Shown here: in pieces, positions 57,661 to 64,000 of the stretch
How positions within the stretch are numbered: position 1 is the stretch's first letter
How the letters are laid out: the number at the start of each line of letters is the position of its first letter
Source: an uncultured Nitrospira sp.
Lineage (GTDB): Bacteria; Nitrospirota; Nitrospiria; Nitrospirales; Nitrospiraceae
Length of the DNA: 64,000 nucleotides
Direction of reading: 5' to 3'
NCBI GenBank assembly: GCA_902500775.1
Contig: CABVRZ010000025.1
Span: 1-64,000 of the forward strand
The notes under the pieces: generated by a model
The model's database searches: none
Told to the model about the DNA's origin: nothing
Seen by the model: the letters and a program-made list of their open reading frames with translations, nothing else
Made by a program: the position numbers and the translations under genes

Positions 57661-57792
57661 CTTATCTGATCCTTGGTCAAGAGCCGTTTACGCTATCCGT
57701 GCCATCCATCTAGCCCTACTGTACCCTTCCATTTGCAGGATGCGCAAGAGGCCTTGTACGCATTTCATCGCGCCAGTCGCGCGTTTTTCTCG
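57661..57792. other. Upstream region of the HU gene
   Basis: 132 bases without a convincing gene between the divergent 186-aa ORF and the HU promoter. I see no repeat or motif in it. Confidence 0.5.
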
Positions 57793-57821
57793 TTGACACT
57801 CCTTCGCCTCTTGGCTACACT
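57793..57821 (+). promoter_or_regulatory. Sigma-70 type promoter of the HU gene
   Basis: TTGACA (57793-57798), 17 bases, TACACT (57816-57821), the same hexamers and spacing as the tRNA-Gly promoter. Leader of about 125 bases before ATG 57955. Confidence 0.8.
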
Positions 57822-57954
57822 CTCGCGGACTTTCACGAGGCGAGCACGAATGAACATTCAGGCATTCCCAACTTCTCTGCAGAATGTTTCAGTGCGAGGC
57901 GCGTCACACGAAGCATAAGTTTCTTTCATTCCTTACCCTCAAGGAGGTTTACGA

Positions 57955-58242
57955 ATGGCAAAATCAATGACCAAGTCTCAGATTGCTGACTATCTCGCCG
58001 GGAAAGCTGGCATCACGAAGAAAGGGGCCGTCCAGATTCTTGATGATCTGGCAGCCTTAGCGTATCGTGAAGCCAAGAATGTCTTCACTGTCCCGGGTAT
58101 CGGCAAACTCAAGCTGGCCAACCGGAAAGCGCGGATCGGGCGTAATCCGCAAACCGGCGAAGAGATCAAGATCCCCGCAAAGCGCGTTGTGAAATTCCGA
58201 GTAGCGAAGGCAGCCAAGGACGCGATTCTCGGCAAGAAATAA
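57955..58242 (+). CDS. HU-family DNA-binding protein
   Basis: 95 aa, standard HU length. Basic beta-ribbon arms: RIGRNPQTGEEIKIPAKRVVKFRVAK with the GRNPxTGxxIxIPA signature. SD AAGGAGG precedes the start. A nucleoid-compacting protein; could also provide the DNA bending suggested for the sigma-54 modules. Terminator follows. Confidence 0.95.
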   Translation: MAKSMTKSQIADYLAGKAGITKKGAVQILDDLAALAYREAKNVFTVPGIGKLKLANRKARIGRNPQTGEEIKIPAKRVVKFRVAKAAKDAILGKK

Positions 58243-58321
58243 CACGAACTCCTGTCCTGGCTTACTGCAGCGCTTGATCTACAGCTAACCGGGTCATCCG
58301 CTGTAACTCGCTCCGTTTCAT

Positions 58322-58362
58322 GGGGGGATCGAAACCTACACCGCTTCGATCCCCCCGTTTTC
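58322..58362 (+). terminator. Rho-independent terminator after HU
   Basis: GGGGGGATCGAA (58322-58333) pairs perfectly with TTCGATCCCCCC (58345-58356), followed by GTTTTCTT. Confidence 0.88.
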
Positions 58363-58379
58363 TTGAGATCTCCTGCCCC

Positions 58380-58655
58380 CTACAGATGCATCGGTCCAAG
58401 CCCGTTCCCGCCCATCCCGTCGTGGCCTATGAGACGAATGGCATCTCCGTCCTGAACAAGTGAATCTTCGCTCGCGATTCGCTTATTGATGGTAACCAGC
58501 ACTTTTTTCTCCCGTAACAGCTGTAGTAAATGGCGCAACCGAATACCTTGCCGTTGAATCAATTGGCGAACGGATACGGTCTGATCGATATCACAGGCCA
58601 GATCACATTCACCATCCGTGGTTTGGAGTTGTCCCGTCAACACAATCGTCACCAT
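58380..58655 (-). CDS. ThiS/MoaD-like protein with extended C-terminus
   Basis: About 91 aa from ATG 58655, with AGAGGAA before it. VSVRQLIQRQGIRLRHLLQLLREKKVLVTINKR and DGDAIRLIGHDGMGG follow the ubiquitin-like fold of ThiS/MoaD, but the terminal GG is not at the end: eight residues (NGLGPMHL) follow. Family members normally end in Gly-Gly, which becomes the thiocarboxylate. Either the tail is removed by a protease, or it is not a sulfur carrier. Confidence 0.65.
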   Translation of the reverse strand: MVTIVLTGQLQTTDGECDLACDIDQTVSVRQLIQRQGIRLRHLLQLLREKKVLVTINKRIASEDSLVQDGDAIRLIGHDGMGGNGLGPMHL

Positions 58656-58744
58656 TTCCTCTACTCCCCTTATCGATCGCCACAAGGCATGCACAACGGA
58701 TCCGAACCGTTGACTCGCTAGGCATCAACACGGATAATGTCTCG

Positions 58745-59173
58745 ATGCCTTCTCTCAATGTTAACCATCCGGAAATGCCTGAGCTCCAGTTTGTCTTATT
58801 CGTGTCAGCGCTTTGTACCGCGGATCTGACGACGATCAATGTCTCCCAAGAGCTTCGCCAAACAATTTTCGACCGCTGTTGGAGACTACTTCATACCGAG
58901 CCACCCCCGACCAACCCTCAAGAGCGCGTGCTTGATCTCCGTGGGGGAACTGAACTCACACTCGAGGCCTGTGCGTCTACGATCCGGTCGTTGCTCCAGG
59001 AAGCCAATATCTCCACCTTGGTCTGGGACCATCCTGTCAGTGCCCCGAGCATGAACAGCACACCGGAGGCATTGCCATTGGTAGACCGATTTGGAGAATT
59101 GTACCCCGATACAACTCGAGGCGTCGATCCTTCACCGCACCACCAGCCTGGACAGCCTCCTAAGCCGGAATAG
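58745..59173 (+). CDS. Hypothetical protein, 142 aa
   Basis: Not recognised. The N-terminal 100 residues look folded, with LTLEACASTIRSLLQEANIST helical; the C-terminus (GVDPSPHHQPGQPPKPE) is Pro/His-rich and disordered. It ends nine bases before rfbC, so the two probably share a transcript. Confidence 0.55.
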   Translation: MPSLNVNHPEMPELQFVLFVSALCTADLTTINVSQELRQTIFDRCWRLLHTEPPPTNPQERVLDLRGGTELTLEACASTIRSLLQEANISTLVWDHPVSAPSMNSTPEALPLVDRFGELYPDTTRGVDPSPHHQPGQPPKPE

Positions 59174-59182
59174 ATAGGGCCC

Positions 59183-59746
59183 ATGCGCGTCACTTCCATC
59201 GGCATTCCAGGCGTCCTCATACTTGCGCCGTCTGTCCTGACTGATCATCGAGGCTCTTTTGCAGAAACCTATCATGAGCAGCGATACCGTGACATGGGTA
59301 TTACGGAACGCTTCGTCCAGGATAACTACTCCCGATCCATTCGCAATACCCTACGAGGCCTTCACTTCCAACACCCCAATGCTCAAGGAAAGCTTGTCAT
59401 GGCCCTTGAGGGTACGGTGTACGATGTGATTCTTGATATACGAAAAGGCTCGCCGACATTCGGCCAGTGGTATGGGATGGTGTTGTCCGGCTCAACCCTT
59501 CAGCAAGTGTACATTCCCCCTGGATGTGCCCATGGCTTTTGCGTCACCAGCGAGACGGCTTGTTTCCTCTACAAATGCACGGCCTATTATTCCCCCAAAG
59601 ATGATCGCGGGGTACTCTGGAATGATCCAGCTGTCGGAATTTCCTGGCCGGTGACGCAACCGATTCTCTCCCGCAAGGACCAAGACCACCGCGCCCTCGC
59701 TGCCATGGAAGAAGACCTACCGCCCTATAATCCCTCGCGTGAATGA
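59183..59746 (+). CDS. rfbC: dTDP-4-dehydrorhamnose 3,5-epimerase (RmlC)
   Basis: 187 aa. RGSFAETYHEQRY, DNYSRSIRNTLRGLHFQHP (catalytic His), KLVMALEGTVYDVILDIRKGSPTFGQW and YIPPGCAHGF are the conserved RmlC blocks. Epimerises dTDP-4-keto-6-deoxyglucose for dTDP-rhamnose. The other rml genes are not in the window. Confidence 0.95.
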   Translation: MRVTSIGIPGVLILAPSVLTDHRGSFAETYHEQRYRDMGITERFVQDNYSRSIRNTLRGLHFQHPNAQGKLVMALEGTVYDVILDIRKGSPTFGQWYGMVLSGSTLQQVYIPPGCAHGFCVTSETACFLYKCTAYYSPKDDRGVLWNDPAVGISWPVTQPILSRKDQDHRALAAMEEDLPPYNPSRE

Positions 59747-60071
59747 AAATTCACGTACTCTCACCCTCACCTACAGGTAGGTCACCTCTACCACGCCATA
59801 CACCACACGAGGGCTACCTCTCCACACCAACATAACTCATGACGGTTCGTCACGAAATCGCGCGGTCGCATTGCGAGACCGGTACGCGGAGTTCCGAGGG
59901 ATCAAGGCGTACTTGAAACAGTACGTCGAGGTCACAAGGGGCCAGCCTACCCGCCGAAGGCCTGTCCTAGCCACGAATCCGCGATTGCAGTAGACGCGTT
60001 CATGAACAATGTGGGCTAGTGACAGCACCGCTCTGAATGTGGTATCCATTTCTCCTGGCCCTTGCGGTCAC
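59747..60071. other. Gap before tRNA-Glu, possible gene remnant
   Basis: 325 bases. On the plus strand one frame ending at 59992 reads RDRYAEFRGIKAYLKQYVEV, which looks protein-like but has no start or SD; a minus 70-codon frame (59837-60049) covers the same stretch. It may be debris of an older insertion near the tRNA. Otherwise nothing. Confidence 0.4.
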
Positions 60072-60149
60072 GTCCCCATCGTCTAGCCTGGCCTAGGACA
60101 TTGCCCTTTCAAGGCAGTAACACGGGTTCAAATCCCGTTGGGGACACCA
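60072..60149 (+). tRNA. tRNA-Glu (TTC)
   Basis: Acceptor GTCCCCA/TGGGGAC, anticodon arm TGCCCTTTCAAGGCA with anticodon TTC, T-arm ACGGGTTCAAATCCCGT and encoded CCA at 60147-60149. It is the insertion target of the adjacent island. Confidence 0.95.
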
Positions 60150-60436
60150 AACCTTTCAATGCACGCTAACCCATTGAAAAATCCATTCACTGCAGCTTCT
60201 CTCTCAAACGAATAACGCTTCTCTCCGTCTCTCCTCATCATCGCTGTAGCCGAAAAGCTCTCTTCTTCAGCGAGGAAGTTCTCACTCATGGCATGGCTCC
60301 TCTGTTGTGCACCCTCTGCTGGCCTATCTCATGGACGCAGACCACGGGCGTCAGGTGTGGTGTGAGACACAGTTGTCAGGGTGATCGGCATCGCCCCTGT
60401 CCTCCACAGGTCCTCGGTGAGGAAGAGAAAGACCCC

Positions 60437-60515
60437 GCGACCGGTGAGGTGCCGGTCGCAGGCGCGAGGGGATTAGCCCCGCGCTTGGGTCTCCACGTCA
60501 CAAGCAAGGACGTGG
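60437..60515. other. Cluster of three strong hairpins
   Basis: GCGACCGG (60437-60444)/CCGGTCGC (60452-60459); GCGC..GGGG (60462-60471)/CCCCGCGC (60477-60484); CCACGTC (60493-60499)/GACGTGG (60509-60515). Each stem is 7-8 bp, tightly packed. It could be a structured leader RNA or recombination site; no family recognised. Confidence 0.4.
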
Positions 60516-60542
60516 GGCTATCGTATGCTGGGGGCGGAGGGG

Positions 60543-60800
60543 ATGTACATATGTGCTGAGTGCAAGGAAAGCGGAACACACAGGCTGGGCATGATGGTCA
60601 GGCAAGCTCACAGAATACAAGAGTCGCTGTCTAATGGTACCAAGCGAGGTCCTCAGTCAACTCCTGAAAGGGCTGGACCGCCGGAGGAGTTCTTGGTCTG
60701 GGTCCGAGTGATCTTGGCAGGAAAACAACGGGCTACGTATTGCGGGATGATCCAACACTACTTTCGACGAGCGTCAACGACCGCTGCAAAGCGAGATTGA
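60543..60800 (+). CDS. Possible small ORF or gene remnant, 85 aa
   Basis: Starts MYICAECKESGTH after GGCGGAGGGG (spacing too short to be ideal) and includes GPPEEFLVWVRVILAGKQR and a basic end. A CxxC pair is present near the start. Overlaps the end of the convergent membrane gene by 43 bases. May be a real small protein, or a decayed one; an overlapping 88-codon frame at 60293-60559 is less convincing. Confidence 0.3.
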   Translation: MYICAECKESGTHRLGMMVRQAHRIQESLSNGTKRGPQSTPERAGPPEEFLVWVRVILAGKQRATYCGMIQHYFRRASTTAAKRD

Positions 60801-61951
60801 TCCTCTATTCTTCTAATATGTAGGCCAACCGCATAGCTATCTCCGTTTGTATGTTCTTCGCCATCAGGGGAGGAGGCATGGACTGATGTGCCAGTAATCG
60901 TAATGTCTTCAAGAGTCAAGCATATCTGTTGGTTCTTAGAGAAGGTCATGGTCTCGAGGGAATGAGTAACATAGGCTCCACTTCCATTTTCAGAGATCTG
61001 GACTACCCTACCAACTCCTGATCCCGACTCCCAGGCAATACGGCAAACTAGTTCGTTAAGCAAACGGTGGCGCGCTACCCTTTGCTTCTTGCTCTGCGTC
61101 TCTTCATTGACCCGTGTCCCTTTTTTCCGGAGAAACTCTTTATACTGATTTATGTGCTGCTCAGCACCACCAAACCCATATAGACGTATTAGACCAGTAG
61201 CGATGATGTGGGGCTTGTAAATTTGGCTACTTCCATCAACATCTTGATTAAGAGTTAGAAGATCAGAATCTTTGTGATGTGTGTGTCGGTGATGTTTATA
61301 AAAACTAACCAGCATATTCTCAGTATATTTAACCACGAGAAGGTAAGCACAACCATCAATAATTGGGCCCGTGGACTGGTAGAAATGTTTATATATTGGG
61401 GCCAGCATGCTAGGAACAAGGTAATACAGGAGCTTACCAAGATCTGTCAGAGTTCTCCTTCGAACGCTAGTACCCGATGTTGATTCACCAGTGATGTATT
61501 CTATGGGCAACGCCTCTTGTTGTTTACGAACATAATGATAAGTCCTCCTGGTGAGAAGAAAATGTCCTACGACCGTAATCAGTATCAAACCAAGCAGGTG
61601 AATCTCTCCCAAACCTGGTGCGTCTTCGTGGTAAACATAATTATAGAACTTCTTTGCCAAAGGGATTCCCCCTAGCTGGATTGTGCAGATGAGAAGGGTA
61701 GACACTGCGCACGAGGCGAGGACCCAAACAAAAACCCACCACGCATGGCGTCGGATGCTTGGCCACCCTCCAAGGGAATCTGGGTTTCTAAGAAACCGAA
61801 GCCAAGGGACTTCTGTAAGTGAATATCTTGCAGATAAGGCGGAACAAATCGAAGACAGCGCAGTACACGCCATTATAATAACATAGTCACTCCAAACTAT
61901 ACTTATAAATGGAAAGACTGGCTGATCTAGAAATGGCAAGGGATCGGTCAA
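60758..61951 (-). CDS. Multi-TM membrane protein with possible C-terminal PilZ-like domain
   Basis: 397 aa. Several hydrophobic helices in the first half (VWSDYVIIMACTALSSIC, WWVFVWVLASCAVSTLLICTI, IHLLGLILITVVGHFLL), then a basic soluble region. Its C-terminal 110 residues run RHRLLNELVCRIAWESGSG, VVQISENGSGAYV and SYAVGLHIRRI: an xxSxxG-like motif between beta strands recalls PilZ. Not certain. Overlaps the upstream winged-helix gene by four bases. Confidence 0.6.
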   Translation of the reverse strand: MTDPLPFLDQPVFPFISIVWSDYVIIMACTALSSICSALSARYSLTEVPWLRFLRNPDSLGGWPSIRRHAWWVFVWVLASCAVSTLLICTIQLGGIPLAKKFYNYVYHEDAPGLGEIHLLGLILITVVGHFLLTRRTYHYVRKQQEALPIEYITGESTSGTSVRRRTLTDLGKLLYYLVPSMLAPIYKHFYQSTGPIIDGCAYLLVVKYTENMLVSFYKHHRHTHHKDSDLLTLNQDVDGSSQIYKPHIIATGLIRLYGFGGAEQHINQYKEFLRKKGTRVNEETQSKKQRVARHRLLNELVCRIAWESGSGVGRVVQISENGSGAYVTHSLETMTFSKNQQICLTLEDITITGTSVHASSPDGEEHTNGDSYAVGLHIRRIEDQSRFAAVVDARRK

Positions 61952-62271
61952 AAGCAGCTAACCTTCTTAGGCACTAGTGCAAATACTGTATACTCCCATC
62001 GGTCCTGGCTTCGGCCAGCCCTTCTGAATTGACCAGCTGATATTCGCCCTTCCCGTTGAAGTCGCTCTAGAACTTCGTCCAAGTCTTGCTCGGGAACACC
62101 TGTGAGCAAACGTAGATTGGAATAGGATTGGGCACCCTCTCTCCATAGGGTGTAGATGACCTTTTGTTCTATTGTTTGAATTCGTCGTGGGAAATATAAC
62201 TCAAGCTCTATATCGTTGGGGAAAGCCCGAGATCGTTGAGGTCCAATACATTGTTCTTCTTCGGCTATCAT
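61948..62271 (-). CDS. Small winged-helix-like protein, 107 aa
   Basis: The middle reads RIQTIEQKVIYTLWREGAQSYSNLRLLTGVPEQDLDEVLERLQREGRI, a winged-helix pattern. Likely a DNA-binding or protein-interaction regulator of the membrane gene it overlaps (ATGA). Island gene; no closer family assigned. Confidence 0.6.
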   Translation of the reverse strand: MIAEEEQCIGPQRSRAFPNDIELELYFPRRIQTIEQKVIYTLWREGAQSYSNLRLLTGVPEQDLDEVLERLQREGRISAGQFRRAGRSQDRWEYTVFALVPKKVSCF

Positions 62272-62631
62272 GCGTCACCTCTGCATTACTGGTCTACCAT
62301 GTAGATAATGTTCTAACGCAGCGTAAGAAAGTGCAGAACAACTGCTTGACTACGTGACCTGCAACTGAATTCATTTGAAGCTAAGAGAAGATTTTAGGGG
62401 GACAGTATCAACCTCCCCCCTTAATCCTACTTATAGTAGATCGTACCAAACCTGGCAACAGGAATCCGGCATTCCGTGATGGCGTAAGCGGCCCTATCTA
62501 CTAGGTACATATGCACCTACTCCTGGAATTGGTTCCGTGGTCAGCCATTGCGCGCTCAACCAGAATTATCATTCCCCTGGGGTATCAGTGCAATCTCTGC
62601 TAATATCGTCGCACTAGCCAATTGGGATTAG
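62272..62631. other. Divergent intergenic region of the island
   Basis: 360 bases between the two divergent island pairs. Contains AGGGGG at 62396-62401 with CCTCCCCCCTT at about 62422-62432 forming a hairpin, possibly a terminator. No gene is visible; it should hold both promoters. Confidence 0.5.
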
Positions 62632-63141
62632 ATGGGGGTGAAGATGACGACCAAATTTCATATCAAAATGGGGTTGGTAGAGGTTGATTATGACGGTAGC
62701 GAAGAATTCCTAAAAGCGGAATTGCCTGCCCTACTCACCGCCGTATCGGATCTTTACAAACAAAGTGGACTCCACAACGAGAGGGAGCGCTTGAACAATG
62801 TCGGAGAAGCTTCGGAGGAAGATGAGCTCGACAATGGATCAGGACTAAAAATGTCCACTACTACAATTGCCGGAAAACTAAGTGTCCAGAGTGGCTCTGA
62901 TTTGACACTTGCAGCAGGGATCAAGCTGGGGGTCGTGCATGGCCAGGGAACCTTCACAAGAAAAGAAATATTGAAGGAAATGCAATCCGCTACAGGTTTT
63001 TACAAAGCCTCATATGGGGCGAACCTCTCAAAATCACTTTTAACACTCGTAAAGGACAAAAAGTTTAATGAACAGTCCAAAGGTGTTTATTCATTAGTTC
63101 CCAGTGCTAAAGCAGAGTTAAAAGCTAAACTTGCTAACTAG
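62632..63141 (+). CDS. Winged-helix-like partner protein of the HEPN gene
   Basis: 169 aa; ATG 62644 (after GGGGGTGAAG) may be the real start. The N-terminus TTKFHIKMGLVEVDYDGSEEFLKAEL is compact and acidic. The C-terminal 85 residues (FTRKEILKEMQSATGFYKASYG...LSKSLLTLVKDKKFNEQSKGVYSLV) look like a winged helix. It overlaps the HEPN gene by 11 bases, so translation is coupled. It could be an antitoxin-like or sensor partner; no family recognised. Confidence 0.6.
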   Translation: MGVKMTTKFHIKMGLVEVDYDGSEEFLKAELPALLTAVSDLYKQSGLHNERERLNNVGEASEEDELDNGSGLKMSTTTIAGKLSVQSGSDLTLAAGIKLGVVHGQGTFTRKEILKEMQSATGFYKASYGANLSKSLLTLVKDKKFNEQSKGVYSLVPSAKAELKAKLAN

Positions 63142-63868
63142 ACCTCACCTTAAAGACGCACTGCATCAGGCAGGCCTATCAAAGACAGACAGACTGTTAA
63201 TCTGCCTCCTGATAGACCCGCAACACCCAAAATCTGTAAGTGCCATTAAGGACCTTGCTCGTGCAGGCGGAATTCATAGTATTAAAACATGGAACATTTC
63301 TAGTCTTCTGAGCGCTTCCAAGGGGAAAGCCGTTCGTACCGGTGACGGTTGGGAGTTGACCCAACCTGGAATCGATCACGCGAGGAAACTAACAAGCCAT
63401 TTATCTAATACAGTTGCTCCTCTTCAAGCAGCGGTTAAGCTCAGAGATGCCTTGCACAAAATCGTCCATTTAGAAGCACGCAGTTTTGTAGAGGAAGCCG
63501 TTCTGTGCTTCGATTACAAACTTTACAGAGCAGCTGTAGTGCTTTCTTGGGTAGGTGCTGTGTCCATACTTTACCAGCATGTAGTCTCTAATAAGCTTCT
63601 AGAATTCAATACCGCAGCATCCGCTCGCTTTACAAAGTGGAAATCCGCAAAAACGTCAGATGATCTAGCTCTATTGAAGGAAACGGATTTCCTGCTGGTT
63701 CTCCAAGATATCTCCATTATTGGGAAGAGTGTAAGACAGGAACTGGAAAGTCGTCTGAAGCTAAGAAACGGCTGTGGTCATCCAAACTCTCTTGTCGTGG
63801 GAGAGCACACGGTGTCAGCACACATTGAAGTTCTTATAGACAATATTTTCTCAAAGTTCACAGCATAA
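63131..63868 (+). CDS. HEPN-like protein with N-terminal winged helix (candidate effector RNase)
   Basis: 245 aa, TTG start at 63131 overlapping the upstream gene. N-terminal winged-helix-like region (TDRLLICLLIDPQHPKSVSAIKDLARAG...ELTQPGIDHA), then an all-helical part (EAVLCFDYKLYRAAVVLSWVGAVSILY). Near the C-terminus LKLRNGCGHPNS carries R212-N-x-x-x-H217, the RNxxxH catalytic motif of HEPN ribonucleases. A toxin or anti-phage effector is likely from the architecture; the C-terminal motif could also be structural. Confidence 0.65.
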   Translation: MLTRPHLKDALHQAGLSKTDRLLICLLIDPQHPKSVSAIKDLARAGGIHSIKTWNISSLLSASKGKAVRTGDGWELTQPGIDHARKLTSHLSNTVAPLQAAVKLRDALHKIVHLEARSFVEEAVLCFDYKLYRAAVVLSWVGAVSILYQHVVSNKLLEFNTAASARFTKWKSAKTSDDLALLKETDFLLVLQDISIIGKSVRQELESRLKLRNGCGHPNSLVVGEHTVSAHIEVLIDNIFSKFTA

Positions 63869-63962
63869 TTGATTCTATGAATCTTCACAGAATTAGTTCA
63901 AGCCGCTATCCTCATTTCCCCTGTAAACGGAATGATCAGGCGGGCCACCGACGACATTGAAA

Positions 63963-63988
63963 GGTTCACATTCCGATTGGGGACACCA
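63963..63988 (+). repeat. Degenerate copy of the tRNA-Glu 3' end (putative att site)
   Basis: Reads GGTTCACATTCCGATTGGGG then ACACCA; the tRNA 3' end reads GGTTCAAATCCCGTTGGGG then ACACCA. The last 12 bases (TTGGGGACACCA) are identical, with three differences and one inserted base before. It cannot fold a tRNA T-arm, so it is not a tRNA gene. Marks the right end of the island. Confidence 0.65.
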
Positions 63989-64000
63989 GAATTTTCAGCA

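Larger units (their letters stand above)
60150..63988. mobile_element. Accessory genomic island at tRNA-Glu
   Basis: 3.8 kb between the tRNA-Glu 3' end and an imperfect copy of it (63963-63988). Its genes do not resemble the rest of the window and read more like accessory cargo: two divergent gene pairs separated by 360 bases. No integrase or transposase is visible, so it would be a relic or satellite depending on another element. The boundaries rest on the repeat and could differ. Confidence 0.6.

Noticed and set aside
60293-60559. 88-codon plus-strand frame after tRNA-Glu.
   Set aside because: No SD, low-complexity Gly/Pro/Arg translation, runs through the hairpin cluster.
63890-63988. Possible second tRNA gene at the right edge.
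   Set aside because: The T-arm does not pair and no anticodon arm can be drawn; only the 3' end is copied.

Overview
The window looks like a chromosomal segment of a Nitrospira-type nitrite-oxidising bacterium (Nitrospirota). The main evidence is the first gene, a minus-strand nitrite oxidoreductase alpha subunit (nxrA) with a Tat signal, cut by the left window edge. A periplasmic c-type cytochrome, a chromosome-maintenance block (rpmH-rnpA-yidD-yidC-mnmE-mnmG-rsmG-parA-parB) and moderately high GC throughout fit this reading.

Layout. 1-3.4 kb: partial nxrA. 3.9 kb: tRNA-Gly. 4-8.4 kb: minus-strand MoxR / DUF58 / transglutaminase operon. 8.5-12.3 kb: methyltransferase-like protein, ChaN-like exported protein, SWIM zinc-finger protein and a 60-aa membrane peptide. 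12.3-16.6 kb: SGNH esterase divergent from an ABC ATPase/permease pair (the classic tesA-ybbA-ybbP arrangement). 16.6-23.5 kb: an RTX calcium-binding protein followed by a complete type I secretion set (ABC transporter, membrane-fusion protein, outer-membrane channel). 23.6-30.5 kb: sugar-phosphate operon pgi-pgl-glk-rpiA followed by an M1 aminopeptidase. 30.6-33.7 kb: cell-envelope operon with a lipoprotein, two L,D-transpeptidases and a catalytically incomplete relative. 34.1-45.6 kb: ribosome, membrane-insertion, tRNA-modification and chromosome-partition genes with two parS sites, two bactofilins, mnmA and two Tat subunits. 45.8-59.7 kb: porin-like protein, ThrH, two YkgJ proteins, EVE and ImmA/IrrE-like proteins, RicT, cytochrome c, BrkB-type membrane protein, P450, tRNA-Lys, tRNA-Arg, HU, a ThiS/MoaD-like protein and rfbC. 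60.07 kb: tRNA-Glu followed by a 3.8-kb accessory island that ends in a degenerate copy of the tRNA 3' end.

The two most interesting systems are these. (1) The RTX gene and its exporter operon each have the same upstream module: two tandem GAATC-type inverted-repeat sites 23 bp apart, 158 bp ahead of a GG-N10-GC (sigma-54, -24/-12) promoter. The two modules align without gaps over about 175 bp, which suggests a duplicated enhancer-promoter coordinating cargo and exporter; a strong-SD 23-codon leader ORF lies in the RTX 5' UTR. (2) The tRNA-Glu island carries two divergent gene pairs. One encodes a winged-helix-like protein and a HEPN-type protein with an RNxxxH motif, a candidate uncharacterised defence or toxin module. 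The other encodes a winged-helix-like protein and a membrane protein with a possible PilZ-like tail.

Connections: the Tat subunits at 45 kb belong to the pathway that the NxrA Tat signal needs; YidD/YidC and RnpA/L34 form the usual co-transcribed block; MnmE, MnmG and MnmA modify the same tRNA wobble uridine; parS sites encode both ends of rsmG just before parAB. All names are based on motifs and overall sequence recognition by eye; no database search was run.
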